Notes: a model not told the origin generated them from the sequence alone. A stretch of 64,000 nucleotides of DNA from Paracoccus aerius (GCF_014656455.1 NZ_BNCL01000004.1:248001-312000); one strand, 5' to 3'; counted from the first letter of the stretch, positions 28,593-37,192 are shown. Program-made: numbers and translations.

Positions 28593-28847
28593 ATGGAAGG
28601 TTTTGGCTGGATTCTGTCGATCATCCTGGGCGCGATCGCGGGCTGGATCGCCGAAAAGATCATGAAGAGCGACCACGGTCTTCTGATGAACATCATCCTG
28701 GGCATCGTTGGCGCACTTCTGGGCAACTGGTTGGCCCGCGCCATCTTCGGCACCACCGCCGGCGGCGCGATCGGCCAGTTGGTCATCGCCGTGATCGGTG
28801 CCTGCATCCTGATTGCGATCGGGCGCTTCATCCGCCGCAAGACCTGA
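28593..28847 (+). CDS. GlsB/YeaQ/YmgE family stress-associated membrane protein
   Basis: An 84-residue protein with three hydrophobic Gly-rich helices (GWILSIILGAIAGWIA, LMNIILGIVGALLGNWLA, AIGQLVIAVIGACILIAI) and a basic end, RFIRRKT. This is the transglycosylase-associated (TAG) protein family, linked with general stress in other bacteria; biochemical role unknown. It is preceded by GAAAGGGAAAG and followed by a clear bidirectional terminator. Confidence 0.88.
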   Translation: MEGFGWILSIILGAIAGWIAEKIMKSDHGLLMNIILGIVGALLGNWLARAIFGTTAGGAIGQLVIAVIGACILIAIGRFIRRKT

Positions 28848-28872
28848 ACCCGGTCCGGATGAAAGAAGAAAA

Positions 28873-28904
28873 GGCCGGTGCGCATCGACGCACCGGCCCT
28901 TTTT
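28873..28904. terminator. Bidirectional intrinsic terminator
   Basis: Arms GGCCGGTGCG (28873-28882) and CGCACCGGCC (28889-28898) have a six-base loop, flanked by a T5 run on the plus side and A residues on the other. It sits between the convergent GlsB-like and DUF1013 genes and can serve both. Confidence 0.85.
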
Positions 28905-28923
28905 CATGCGGCCCTGGGCGGGA

Positions 28924-29667
28924 TCAGCGGTCCCCGTCCTCGTCCTCGTCCCGATCGGGCAGGTTGAAGAAGCTGTCGGCATCCAGGTCGGGCTCGGCCT
29001 CCTTCGGCTCGTCCCGCGTCAGCGAGAAGTTCTCGAGCCCAGCCATCGACGAGGGCAGGCGCGGCTCGTCGCTCATCGACAGCGAGGTTTCGGTGCTGAC
29101 CAGCTTGCGGCGTTCGTCGTCGGTCATCACCTCGCCATTGGCGGCGGCCTTCTTGGCGGCTTTCTGGACGGCGGCGTCCAGTTCGGTCTGGCGGCACAGG
29201 CCCAGGGCGACCGGGTCGATCGGCTGCATGTTCTGGATGTTCCAGTGGGTCCGCTCGCGGATAGACGCGATCGTGGGCTTGGTGGTGCCCACCAGCTTGG
29301 CAATGGCCGCGTCCGGCAGCTCGGGATGGAACTTCACCAGCCACAGGATGGCGTTCGGCCGGTCCTGGCGCTTGGACAGGGGCGTATAACGCGGGCCGCG
29401 GCGCTTTTCCTCGCCCTCGGCGGCGGGGTTGTGCTTCAGGCGCAGCTTGTAGGTCGGGCTAGCCTCACCCTTGCGGATCTCCTCGGGGTCAAGCTGGTGG
29501 GACGCGACAGGGTCATAGCCCTTGACGCCCGCCGCGACGTCGCCGTCGGCGATGCCCTGCACTTCCAACTCGTGCAGGCCGCAAAAGTCTCCGATCTGCT
29601 TGAAGCTCAGCGTGGTATTGTCCACCAGCCAGACGGCGGTCGCCTTGGCCATCAGCGGCTTGCTCAT
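28924..29667 (-). CDS. trcR: DUF1013/TrcR family cell-cycle transcriptional regulator
   Basis: A 247-residue protein of the alphaproteobacteria-specific DUF1013 family, named TrcR in some databases as an RNA-polymerase-associated cell cycle regulator. N-terminal VWLVDNTTLSFKQIGDFCGLH reads as a helix-turn-helix (landmark LSFKQIGDFCGL). A second one appears at DAAIAKLVGTTKPTIASIR (about 127-145). The C-terminus is acidic (PDRDEDEDGDR). The chosen ATG at 29667 has GGAG seven bases ahead; an in-frame upstream extension overlaps the neighbouring RNase gene and is rejected. The TrcR name is from memory. Confidence 0.85.
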   Translation of the reverse strand: MSKPLMAKATAVWLVDNTTLSFKQIGDFCGLHELEVQGIADGDVAAGVKGYDPVASHQLDPEEIRKGEASPTYKLRLKHNPAAEGEEKRRGPRYTPLSKRQDRPNAILWLVKFHPELPDAAIAKLVGTTKPTIASIRERTHWNIQNMQPIDPVALGLCRQTELDAAVQKAAKKAAANGEVMTDDERRKLVSTETSLSMSDEPRLPSSMAGLENFSLTRDEPKEAEPDLDADSFFNLPDRDEDEDGDR

Positions 29668-29850
29668 GTCAATCTCCTTCGCATGTCTGCCCCGAACAGC
29701 AGGTCTCAGACCGGTAAAACGGCTTTTGGCGGGGTGCCATTCCTCGTTTTCGGGGGGAATTGACGGGTCATATAGCGATTCTGACGACTGGGGAAAAGAG
29801 GATTCGCAAGGGTCGTGGACGGCGCCTGCCTGCCGGGGCATGGTGGCGGC

Positions 29851-30486
29851 ATGAGACATGCCTTGCTTGCCGCCCTTGCGCTGACGCTTTGCCCCCTGCC
29901 TGCCCCTGCGCAGGATGTCGCGGGCGAATTCGACTATTACGTTCTCGCGCTCAGTTGGCAGCCAAGCTGGTGCCGCGCGACGGGTGATGATCGCGACGCC
30001 AGCGAATGCGACCAAGGCAGCGGGCTGGATTTCACGGTCCATGGTCTTTGGCCGCAATACGAACGGGGCTGGCCCGATCATTGCGATACGAATGAACGAG
30101 ATCCGTCACGGCGCCAGACCCAGGCAATGGACGACCTGATGTCGCCGGGGCTGGCCTTGTACCAGTGGCAGAAGCACGGCCGTTGTTCCGGCCTTTCGGC
30201 AAGCCAATACTATGCCACGACGCGGGAAGCTGCCGAGATGGTCCGCATACCCGCCCCCTTCGACGACCTGCCCCGCGACATCACCCTGCCGCCCCAGGTG
30301 GTCGAGGAAGCCTTTCTCGAGGTCAATCCCCGGCTGTCACCTGATGGCATCACCGTCACCTGCAAGGCCGAAGCCCTGGCCGAGGTGCGCATCTGCCTGA
30401 CCCGCGACCTGCGGCCCCGCGACTGCGCCCCCGACGCGCGCCAGGATTGTTCCCGTCCCCGCCTGCTGATGGAAAAGATCCGCTGA
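29851..30486 (+). CDS. Secreted ribonuclease T2 family protein
   Basis: A 211-residue periplasmic or secreted RNase. A signal peptide (MRHALLAALALTLCPLPAPAQ, cut after AxA) is followed by both catalytic segments: CAS1 FTVHGLWPQY (about 61-70) and CAS2 WQKHGRC (about 106-112), each with its catalytic His. Several Cys suggest disulfides, fitting export. The start at 29851 puts the signal peptide at the N-terminus. Bacterial T2 RNases scavenge RNA for nutrients. A repeat copy follows the stop. Confidence 0.9.
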   Translation: MRHALLAALALTLCPLPAPAQDVAGEFDYYVLALSWQPSWCRATGDDRDASECDQGSGLDFTVHGLWPQYERGWPDHCDTNERDPSRRQTQAMDDLMSPGLALYQWQKHGRCSGLSASQYYATTREAAEMVRIPAPFDDLPRDITLPPQVVEEAFLEVNPRLSPDGITVTCKAEALAEVRICLTRDLRPRDCAPDARQDCSRPRLLMEKIR

Positions 30487-30490
30487 AGAA

Positions 30491-30528
30491 GGGGCGCTGC
30501 CCCCGGAGATATCTTTCCACAAAAGATG
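30491..30528. repeat. Extragenic hairpin/ATATTTG element, copy 6 (short)
   Basis: Hairpin GGGGC (30491-30495) / GCCCC (30499-30503), then GGAGATATCTTTCC and ACAAAAGATG. It lacks the middle spacer of copies 2 to 4. It starts five bases past the RNase T2 stop and faces copy 7 in opposite orientation. Confidence 0.5.
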
Positions 30529-30612
30529 CGGTTTCAACTTTTCCTTTGGACCTGGGTGCGACATTGAACGCGCGAAACAGGCGGGGACCCCGGTGGCCGC
30601 CACCGCATATGC

Positions 30613-30648
30613 CACAGACCTTGGGGACGGGTGCCCGCTAGGTCTGTG
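30613..30648. other. Inverted repeat inside the RNase T2/oxidoreductase gap
   Basis: CACAGACCT (30613-30621) and AGGTCTGTG (30640-30648) form a nine-base stem with an 18-base GC-rich loop. It lies between oppositely oriented element copies 6 and 7. The rest of the 218-base gap shows no gene. Confidence 0.4.
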
Positions 30649-30658
30649 TGCCTGTCTC

Positions 30659-30706
30659 ATCTTCTGTGCGTCAAATATCCCCGCCCGAGGCACCTGCCCG
30701 CGCCTC
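30659..30706. repeat. Extragenic hairpin/ATATTTG element, copy 7
   Basis: CATCTTCTGTG then core CAAATAT at 30672-30678, followed by CCCCGCCC and a short hairpin GAGGC (30687-30691) / GCCTC (30702-30706). It abuts the stop codon of the minus-strand quinone oxidoreductase gene. Confidence 0.55.
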
Positions 30707-31700
30707 AGGGGCCGTTACCCGCCACTTTCAGGACGATCTTGCCGATATGCTGGCTGCTTTCCATGCGGCGATGGGCCTCGGCCGCGTCGTCCAGGTCGAA
30801 TTCGCTGTCGATGCTGACCCGGACCGACCCGGCCGAGATCAGCGGCCACAGTTGCTTGCGCAGGGCCTCGGCGATCTCGGCCTTGGCGGCGTCCGATTGC
30901 GGGCGCAGGGTCGAGCCGGTCACGGTCAGCCGCTTGGTCATGATGGGGGCGAAGTTCAGTTCGACCTTGGGGCCTTCAAGGAAGGCGATCATGACCAGCC
31001 TGCCGTCCGGCGCCAGCGCCTTAATGTTCCTGGCGATATAGCTGCCGCCCACCATGTCCAGGATCAGGTCGGCGCCGTCCTCGGCCGCCATGACCTTGGT
31101 GAAATCCTCGGCGCGGTAGTTGATCGGGGTCGCCCCAAGCGCCGCGATCGCTGCGCATTTCTCGGCGCTGCCGGCGGTCGCGAAGACCCGGGCGCCCAGG
31201 GCGCGGGCGATCTGGATCGCCATCATCCCGATCCCCGAGCTGCCGCCGTGGACCAGGAACTTCTCGCCCCCCGTCAGCCCCCCGCGGGTCACGACATTGG
31301 ACCAGACCGTGAAGGCCGTTTCAGGCAGGCAGGCGCCTTCGCGCAAGCCCAGGCCATAGGGGATGCGCAGCGCGTGGTCGGCGTGGCAGACGGCATATTC
31401 CGCATAGCCGCCGCCCGGCAGCAGCGCGCAGACCTGTTCGCCCTTTCTCCAGCGGGTCACGCCCGCGCCCATGCCCACGATCTCGCCCGAAGCTTCAAGC
31501 CCCGGCAGGTCCGATGCGTCGGGCGGCGGCGCATAGCTGCCCTGGCGCTGCAGGACATCGGGGCGGTTCACCCCGGCATAAGCCACGCGGATCAGGATCT
31601 GGTCGTGGCGGGGCACCGGAACGGGGCGGCTGGCGGGCTTCAGCACGTCGGGACCGCCGGGGCCGGCGATCTCGATGGCCTTCATGGCGTCGGGGAACAT
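30705..31700 (-). CDS. NAD(P)H-quinone oxidoreductase (zeta-crystallin/PIG3-like)
   Basis: A zinc-free medium-chain dehydrogenase/reductase, 331 residues. The substrate half contains RVAYAGVNRPDVLQRQG, typical of the PIG3/QOR group, and the cofactor half VHGGSSGIGMMAIQIARALGA. It probably reduces quinones or enones with NADPH. AAGGAG lies six bases before the ATG at 31700. The gene starts nine bases after coq9, so the pair likely forms an operon; both proteins concern quinones. Confidence 0.88.
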   Translation of the reverse strand: MFPDAMKAIEIAGPGGPDVLKPASRPVPVPRHDQILIRVAYAGVNRPDVLQRQGSYAPPPDASDLPGLEASGEIVGMGAGVTRWRKGEQVCALLPGGGYAEYAVCHADHALRIPYGLGLREGACLPETAFTVWSNVVTRGGLTGGEKFLVHGGSSGIGMMAIQIARALGARVFATAGSAEKCAAIAALGATPINYRAEDFTKVMAAEDGADLILDMVGGSYIARNIKALAPDGRLVMIAFLEGPKVELNFAPIMTKRLTVTGSTLRPQSDAAKAEIAEALRKQLWPLISAGSVRVSIDSEFDLDDAAEAHRRMESSQHIGKIVLKVAGNGP

Positions 31701-31709
31701 CGTTTCTCC

Positions 31710-32366
31710 TTACGGGCGGGTGCGACCGGGCAGATCGCGCGAGCCGGGCGCCCGGATCCAGCCGAACGCCATCTGCGCCAGCTTTTCCGCCCCCGGCAGC
31801 TTGCGCAAGGTCGATTTCACCTGTTCGAACCGCATCACGCCGTCGATGCGCCGGTCGATGAAGGCGCGGGTTTCCCGGTGGTCGGGCGAATCGTCGCCCA
31901 GCCAGAACAGGACGGTGGCGCTGACCACGGCGGACAGGGTGGCGCGCTTGGAATACCAGTTCACGTCGCGCGACCCGTCGCCCAAGCCGGTCCAGATCAC
32001 ATCAGCCGTTTCCCAGACCAGCCGCGCCGCAAGGGCAGCGTTCTGCGGCAGCGACAGCGTGGCCGCGCCCGCGCGCACCAGTTCGGCATCGACCAGCATC
32101 AGGCGGCGCCAGATCGCCTCGGCCACGCGGTCCCGGAAGCGGCCCCCCGGGGGCGTCTGGGCCAGGCTGTCGCGCAGCATCGCATCGGCGCGGCGGTGAT
32201 AGGCCGCGGCCAGACTTGCCCCGCCCTGGGGAAAATGAACCCGCGCCAGGTCGGGCGACATGGTCAGGTCGCGCGCCCCCGCCATCAGGGCGCGATCGTT
32301 CATCCCCTCGAACGGAACATGGGTCAGGGCGGCGTCAAGCAAGGCATCGCGGTCGGTTCGGGTCAT
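31710..32366 (-). CDS. COQ9 family ubiquinone biosynthesis protein
   Basis: A 218-residue COQ9-like protein with a TetR-like fold that binds lipids and supports ubiquinone hydroxylation by COQ7 in mitochondria; bacterial members are alphaproteobacterial. The N-terminal LLDAALTHVPFEGMNDRALMAGARDL and the central DVIWTGLGDGSRDVNWYSKRATL are family hallmarks (landmark DVNWYSKRATL). AGGAGG lies upstream of the ATG. It is divergent from rpsU and coupled to the downstream quinone oxidoreductase. Confidence 0.9.
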   Translation of the reverse strand: MTRTDRDALLDAALTHVPFEGMNDRALMAGARDLTMSPDLARVHFPQGGASLAAAYHRRADAMLRDSLAQTPPGGRFRDRVAEAIWRRLMLVDAELVRAGAATLSLPQNAALAARLVWETADVIWTGLGDGSRDVNWYSKRATLSAVVSATVLFWLGDDSPDHRETRAFIDRRIDGVMRFEQVKSTLRKLPGAEKLAQMAFGWIRAPGSRDLPGRTRP

Positions 32367-32462
32367 GGGCGGCCTCCTGTCTGGACAAGTGCGCCCCGGC
32401 CTGATAGGGGGGGCGCATCCTGCAATCTTGCAACTCTAACCTAGGAAGGTGGTGACAACCAC

Positions 32463-32669
32463 ATGCAGGTCAATGTTCGCGACAACAACGTCGAACAGGC
32501 GCTCCGTGCCCTGAAGAAAAAACTTCAGCGCGAGGGTGTGTTCCGCGAAATGAAGCTTCGGCAGCATTTCGAGAAGCCGTCGGTCAAGAAGGCCCGGGAA
32601 CAGGCCGAGGCCGTCCGCCGCGCCCGCAAGCTGGCCCGTAAAAAGGCACAGCGCGAAGGCGCACTGTAA
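32463..32669 (+). CDS. rpsU: 30S ribosomal protein S21
   Basis: The small basic protein S21 of the 30S subunit, 68 residues. It opens [20 protein letters not shown] and continues with the [13 protein letters not shown] motif and a C-terminal Lys/Arg-rich helix. AGGAAGG is upstream of the ATG. It is a single-gene unit closed by a strong hairpin terminator and divergent from coq9. Confidence 0.95.
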   Translation: MQVNVRDNNVEQALRALKKKLQREGVFREMKLRQHFEKPSVKKAREQAEAVRRARKLARKKAQREGAL

Positions 32670-32693
32670 GGCGACGCGATCCGCGTTTCCGTC

Positions 32694-32723
32694 AAACCCC
32701 CGCAGCGCAAGCCGCGGGGGTTT
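32694..32723. terminator. Bidirectional terminator of rpsU and the esterase gene
   Basis: Ten-base arms AAACCCCCGC (32694-32703) and GCGGGGGTTT (32714-32723) lie 24 bases past the rpsU stop and four bases from the convergent esterase stop. Confidence 0.8.
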
Positions 32724-32727
32724 GCGT

Positions 32728-33579
32728 TTACCGCCACAGGTGCAGCTCCAACGCATCCCTGGTCGATGGTCCCATCAGCGATCCGTGGTCTTCCTGCGGA
32801 TAGGGGCGGTAAAGAACCTCCATCCCCGGAACGCCCGACAGGATCCGCACCAGCGATGTGGGATCATGCGGATGGTTCTGCCGCGGACGCCCGGCCTGGG
32901 CGATCATCACCTGGATCGCCGGATCGACCGTCCCGCCCGCTGCCGCGACGCCGCCGGCGAAGGCCGCCGCCTCGCGCTGCGATTCGCCTGCGTTCCACCA
33001 GACCGAGGGATCGGCCGCGACGTAGCGCGCGAACAGGCGGGGGCGGGTAAACAGCGCGTGCAGCACGAACAGCCCGCCCAGCGAATGGCCGTAGATCGTC
33101 ATGTCGCGCAGGTCCAGCGGGTGACGTCGGGCAAGTTCCGGCAGCAGTTCCTCTGCGATCATGGACAGAAAGGCCTCGCGCCCGCCGGTCGGCCGGTCCG
33201 CGGGCGGGGCGCGATAGAACAGGATCGGCGCCACCGGCGCCATCGCGCGCGAGGTCAGGTCGCGCCAGCGGCGGTTCGCGTTTTCATAGCTGATGCCGAC
33301 CAGGATCACCGGCGCATCGCGCGCCCGGGTTTCGCGATGATGCCACAGATGCGGAAAGGTCGTGCCGCCGTCCAGCGAAAGGACCACCGAATAGCCCTCG
33401 CGCGGCGGCGGAACCTTCGGCAGGCCCACGAAGATACGCCACTGGTCGCCTGGCGGGCCAAAGGCGAAGTGGCTGGCGCGTGGATCGTCGATTGCAGGCG
33501 GCGGCTCGCGCCGGGGTTGCGCCAGTGCGGGTGTCGCCAGCGACGTGGCCAGCAGGGACAGCAGATGACGGCGCAGCAT
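32728..33579 (-). CDS. Exported alpha/beta-hydrolase of the siderophore esterase (Fes/IroE-like) family
   Basis: A 283-residue hydrolase with a signal peptide (MLRRHLLSLLATSLATPALA, cut near residue 20). The nucleophile elbow GHSLGG is near residue 165 and a C-terminal His is in EDHGSL. Members of this esterase family (PF00756) cleave siderophore esters or other acyl esters in the periplasm. The start at 33579 follows the Lrp gene stop by two bases, so it may be cotranscribed with lrp; nothing for iron uptake is nearby, so the substrate is uncertain. Confidence 0.83.
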   Translation of the reverse strand: MLRRHLLSLLATSLATPALAQPRREPPPAIDDPRASHFAFGPPGDQWRIFVGLPKVPPPREGYSVVLSLDGGTTFPHLWHHRETRARDAPVILVGISYENANRRWRDLTSRAMAPVAPILFYRAPPADRPTGGREAFLSMIAEELLPELARRHPLDLRDMTIYGHSLGGLFVLHALFTRPRLFARYVAADPSVWWNAGESQREAAAFAGGVAAAGGTVDPAIQVMIAQAGRPRQNHPHDPTSLVRILSGVPGMEVLYRPYPQEDHGSLMGPSTRDALELHLWR

Positions 33580-33581
33580 CC

Positions 33582-34043
33582 TCACACCGGGATCGCAGTG
33601 GTGCGGAACACCGTGCGCAGCGCGAAGGAGGAATGCATCTGCGCAACGCCCGGCAGGCGGGCCAGGTGCTGGCGGTGGATGCGGGCGAAGTCGTCGGTAT
33701 CCTCGACCACGATCTTCAGCAGGTAATCGGCCGTTCCCGCCATCAGGTGGCATTCCAGCACGTCGGGAATCGCGCGCACGCCCTTCTCGAAGGCCTCCAG
33801 CACCTCGTCCGCCTGGCCCGACAGGGTGATTTCCACGAAGACGGTGGTCTGGCGGCGCAGCTTGCGCGCGTCCAGCAGCGCGACATAGCCGTGGATCACG
33901 CCCGTCTCCTCAAGCCGCTGAACCCGGCGATGGCAGGCCGAGGGCGACAGGTGGACGCGCAGCGCCAGTTCGGCATTGCTGATTCGCCCCTCTTTCTGAA
34001 GAAGGGCAAGGATTCGGCGGTCTATTGCATCAAGGTCCGACAT
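33582..34043 (-). CDS. Lrp/AsnC family transcriptional regulator
   Basis: A 153-residue feast/famine regulator. The N-terminal winged HTH reads ISNAELALRVHLSPSACHRRVQRL (about 20-43; landmark LSPSACHRRV) and a RAM ligand-binding domain follows, with a typical GTADYLLKIVV strand. It is divergent from alanine dehydrogenase across 130 bases. That arrangement is classic for an AldR-type activator responding to alanine or another amino acid. Regulation of ald is inference from position. Confidence 0.92.
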   Translation of the reverse strand: MSDLDAIDRRILALLQKEGRISNAELALRVHLSPSACHRRVQRLEETGVIHGYVALLDARKLRRQTTVFVEITLSGQADEVLEAFEKGVRAIPDVLECHLMAGTADYLLKIVVEDTDDFARIHRQHLARLPGVAQMHSSFALRTVFRTTAIPV

Positions 34044-34173
34044 GGCCGGATATTCTTCGCCGGAAGCGCCGATAGCCAGTGGTTTGTTTCACGACCATTG
34101 CCGAAACGGCTCCAGCTTCGCAGCATCTTGCAGCGGATCGGTGCGACACTTTCCCAAAGCATGGGAGGAATGC

Positions 34174-35292
34174 ATGAAGATTGGTTGCCCGAAGGAAATC
34201 AAGCCGCAGGAGTTCCGCGTGGGCATGACCCCCGCCGCCGTCACCGAGGCGGTGGGACGCGGCCACGGCGTGCTGGTGGAAAGCGGCGCGGGGCTTGGGG
34301 CGGGCTTCACGGACGAAGACTATGCCGCTGCCGGGGCCAGCATCGCGCCGGATGCAAAGTCGGTCTTCGACAGGGCCGAGATGATCGTGAAGGTCAAGGA
34401 ACCCCAACCCGCCGAACGCGCGATGCTGCGCGAGGGCCAGGTGTTGTTCACCTATCTGCACCTGGCGCCCGACCCCGACCAGACCCGCGACTTGTTGCGA
34501 TCGGGCGTCACCGCCATCGCCTATGAGACGGTGACCGATGCGCGCGGCGGTCTGCCCCTGCTGGCGCCCATGTCAGAGGTGGCGGGGCGTCTGGCCCCGC
34601 AGGTCGGATCCTGGGCGCTGCAGAAGGCCAATGGCGGGCGCGGCGTGCTGATGGGAGGCGTGCCGGGCGTCAGGCCCGCCAATGTCGTCATCATCGGTGG
34701 CGGCGTGGTGGGCACGGCGGCGGCGCGCGTGGCGGTCGGCATGGGCGCCAATGTCACCGTCACCGACCGGTCGGTCGCGCGGCTTTCCTATCTGGACGAC
34801 ATCTTCATGGGGCGCCTGACCACGCAATATTCCAGCGCGGCGGCAACGGCCGATCTGATCCGCACGGCAGACATGGTGATCGGCGCGGTGCTGATCCCCG
34901 GCGCCGCGGCCCCCAAGCTGGTGACGCGGGACCAGTTGTTGACCATGCAGCCAGGATCGGTCCTGGTGGACGTGGCCATCGACCAAGGCGGCTGCTTCGA
35001 GACATCGCGCGCGACGACGCACCAGGATCCGATCTACGAGATCGACGGCGTGGTCCATTACTGCGTGGCGAACATGCCGGGGGCGGTGGCGCGCACCTCG
35101 ACCCAGGCGCTTGGCAATGCCACCCTGCCCTTCCTGCTGGCCTTGGCGGACAAGGGCTGGCGGCAGGCGGTGCTGGAAGACCCGCATCTGCGCGCGGGCC
35201 TGTCGACGCATGGCGGGCGCCTGACCTCGCCCCCCGTGGGCGAGGCCCTGGGGCTTGAGGCGATCACGCCCGACCAGCTTCTGGCGGGATAA
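34174..35292 (+). CDS. ald: Alanine dehydrogenase
   Basis: NAD-dependent L-alanine/pyruvate interconversion. The 372 residues begin MKIGCPKEIKPQEFRVGMTP; substrate residues lie in MIVKVKEPQ (Lys) and LFTYLHLAPD (His), and the NAD fold is IGGGVVGTAAARVAVGMGA (about 174-192). The ATG at 34174 follows GGGAGGAA; upstream in-frame extensions enter the regulatory gap. The divergent Lrp gene is the likely regulator. Confidence 0.96.
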   Translation: MKIGCPKEIKPQEFRVGMTPAAVTEAVGRGHGVLVESGAGLGAGFTDEDYAAAGASIAPDAKSVFDRAEMIVKVKEPQPAERAMLREGQVLFTYLHLAPDPDQTRDLLRSGVTAIAYETVTDARGGLPLLAPMSEVAGRLAPQVGSWALQKANGGRGVLMGGVPGVRPANVVIIGGGVVGTAAARVAVGMGANVTVTDRSVARLSYLDDIFMGRLTTQYSSAAATADLIRTADMVIGAVLIPGAAAPKLVTRDQLLTMQPGSVLVDVAIDQGGCFETSRATTHQDPIYEIDGVVHYCVANMPGAVARTSTQALGNATLPFLLALADKGWRQAVLEDPHLRAGLSTHGGRLTSPPVGEALGLEAITPDQLLAG

Positions 35293-35328
35293 GGGACGGC
35301 CCGGCGCGATGCCCCGCGCCGGCACCCG

Positions 35329-35790
35329 TCACGGCCTTGGCAGCGGATAATCCGCCATCGTGGCACGGTCGGCCAGCAGGTCGCGGATCTGGGCCAGCAG
35401 TTCTTCCTGGGTGGGACCGGCTGGGGCGGGTTCTTCCACTTTCTGCCGAAGCGCCGCGCGTTGCAGGCGGTTCACCACCTTGACCAGCAGAAACACCGCC
35501 CAGGCAATGATGAGGAAGTTCAGCACCGCCATCAGGAAGGATCCATAGGCGAAGATGGCCGCCCCGGAATTGCGCGCCGCCGCAAGGCTTGCGCCGTCGG
35601 GGACGGTGCCGGACAGGACAATGTACTTGTTCGTGAAATCGATGCCGCCGGTCAGCAGGCCCAGGATCGGGTTGATCAGGTCCTCGACGACGGAATTCAC
35701 GATGGATGTAAAGGCCGCGCCGATGATGATCCCGACCGCCAGGTCGATCACGTTGCCTCGGGCGATGAATTCACGGAACTCTTTGATCAT
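35329..35790 (-). CDS. mscL: Large-conductance mechanosensitive channel
   Basis: A pentameric emergency channel opening under membrane tension. [20 protein letters not shown] is the standard amphipathic N-terminus, followed by TM1 ([20 protein letters not shown]), a periplasmic loop and TM2 ([19 protein letters not shown]). The 153-residue length and the cytoplasmic C-terminal helix are typical. The start at 35790 is fixed by this N-terminus. Confidence 0.95.
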   Translation of the reverse strand: MIKEFREFIARGNVIDLAVGIIIGAAFTSIVNSVVEDLINPILGLLTGGIDFTNKYIVLSGTVPDGASLAAARNSGAAIFAYGSFLMAVLNFLIIAWAVFLLVKVVNRLQRAALRQKVEEPAPAGPTQEELLAQIRDLLADRATMADYPLPRP

Positions 35791-35918
35791 GGGCAAGCAT
35801 CCCTTGTGCCATGCGCCGCTTTGGCGCAGGCGAAGGATGCGGCCCGATTTGACAAAAAGCAATTCCCAGATGAACCGGGATCATGGCCCGCCCGTCCGGC
35901 GAGCCATGCGTCCAGGGC

Positions 35919-36545
35919 TTACTGGGCAGCCTCGGCCAGCTTGCCCTCGATCACCTGCTTCATGTCGTCCCAGGGCTGGTTCATGACCTTTTCGCCGCCG
36001 ATGATGAAGGTCGGCGTGGCCTCGATCCCATCGGCGCTGGCATTCTGCTGGAAGGTCGCGATCAGCTGTTCGGCCTTGGCGGTGTCTTCCCAGCAGGCGG
36101 TCATCTGTTCCTCGGTCATGCCGGCCTTCAGGCCGATCTTGCGCAGGTTCGCGGCGATCTCCTCGCCCGTGCCGCCGGCCAGCCATTGCTCCTGTTCGTC
36201 AAAGAGCATGTCGGACACGGCATAATACTTGTCGTCGCCGCCGCAGCGCGCAAGCACTCCGGCCCACAGGCCGGGCTGGTCGAAATACACGTCGCGCTGG
36301 ATGAACTTGACCTTGCCGGTATCGACATATTCGGCCTTCAGCCTGGGCCAGTTTTCCTCGTGGAAGTTGGCGCAATGCCCGCAGGTGAAGCTGGCATATT
36401 CCACGATGGTCAGCGGCGCGTCATCGGCGCCAAGCGCGATGTCGGGCAGGGCTTCCGCCTGGGCCGCGGGGGCGGCATCCTGGGCCATCGCGGCAGGGGC
36501 GGCGATGGCGATCGCCAGTGCGGCGGCGGCAGAACGGATCAGCAT
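35919..36545 (-). CDS. DsbA-family periplasmic thiol oxidoreductase
   Basis: A 208-residue exported thioredoxin-fold protein. The signal peptide (MLIRSAAAALAIAIAAPAAMAQ) is followed by the active site FTCGHCANFHEENW near residues 52-65; CGHC is of DsbA/BdbD type, with helical insert and cis-Pro region (EATPTFIIGG). It should oxidise or isomerise secreted proteins, such as the Cys-rich RNase T2. AAAGGA is upstream. Its ATG lies inside the end of the DciA-like gene, so they are coupled. Confidence 0.9.
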   Translation of the reverse strand: MLIRSAAAALAIAIAAPAAMAQDAAPAAQAEALPDIALGADDAPLTIVEYASFTCGHCANFHEENWPRLKAEYVDTGKVKFIQRDVYFDQPGLWAGVLARCGGDDKYYAVSDMLFDEQEQWLAGGTGEEIAANLRKIGLKAGMTEEQMTACWEDTAKAEQLIATFQQNASADGIEATPTFIIGGEKVMNQPWDDMKQVIEGKLAEAAQ

Positions 36546-37093
36546 GGAAAATCCTTTCGGTGGTTCCGGTGTCGTTTGGTTGCGATGTTCAGGGCCAGCC
36601 GGGCAATGGCCTCGGCCAGCGCGGGATCGTCGAACTGGCTGGCGATCTGGTCGGCCTGCTGGCGGACATGCGGATCGGGCGCGGCGGGCTGGGCAGGGGC
36701 CGCGGCAAAGACGGCACGGCCTTCGGCAAAGCCCGTGGCAGCGGTCTGGGTCAGCATGATGCGTTGCACGGCATTGTAGCCATAGCAGGCGTTCACCCGT
36801 TCGCGCAGCTGCGGAAGCTGCATTTCCACCAGCGGCGCGGCGGGGCCGGTGGTCAGCAGCGTCAGCGTCGCGCCAAAGCCGCCCCGCTGATGGCTGATGC
36901 GGACCGGGCGGGTCATCGCGGAAAGCTGGGGGCCGGCGATCTCGGGCCAGTGGGTCAGCAGGCGGGCCACGGCGAAGCCCCGCCCCTCGGCCGCCTTCTG
37001 CACCCGGTCGGCCAGCAGGATCGAAGCCTGCTGGAAGCCGCGCCTGCGGCGTGCCATGGGGTTGCGGGTGCGGTCGGGCGGCTGCGCCTTCAT
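36539..37093 (-). CDS. DUF721/DciA-like protein
   Basis: A 184-residue protein of the DUF721 family. The N-terminal ~110 residues have the KH-like core (VARLLTHWPEIAGPQLSAMTRPVRI). DciA members load the replicative helicase DnaB in bacteria without DnaC or DnaI. The C-terminal part is helical and Ala-rich. The stop lies seven bases into the dsbA-like gene. It is divergent from mutY across 100 bases; the mutY/DUF721/dsbA grouping is common in alphaproteobacteria. Helicase loading is family-level inference. Confidence 0.82.
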   Translation of the reverse strand: MKAQPPDRTRNPMARRRRGFQQASILLADRVQKAAEGRGFAVARLLTHWPEIAGPQLSAMTRPVRISHQRGGFGATLTLLTTGPAAPLVEMQLPQLRERVNACYGYNAVQRIMLTQTAATGFAEGRAVFAAAPAQPAAPDPHVRQQADQIASQFDDPALAEAIARLALNIATKRHRNHRKDFPC

Positions 37094-37192
37094 TGCCTGT
37101 TGCCCATCTTTGCCTGATGCGATGTCACGCCCATATCCTTAATCAGGCCCGCGCCGGGATGAAAGCGCGGCGACAGGACAAGGGATTGATAA

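Noticed and set aside
30491-30706. An insertion sequence remnant
   Set aside because: No transposase fragment or target duplication is visible; kept only as a repeat-pair observation.
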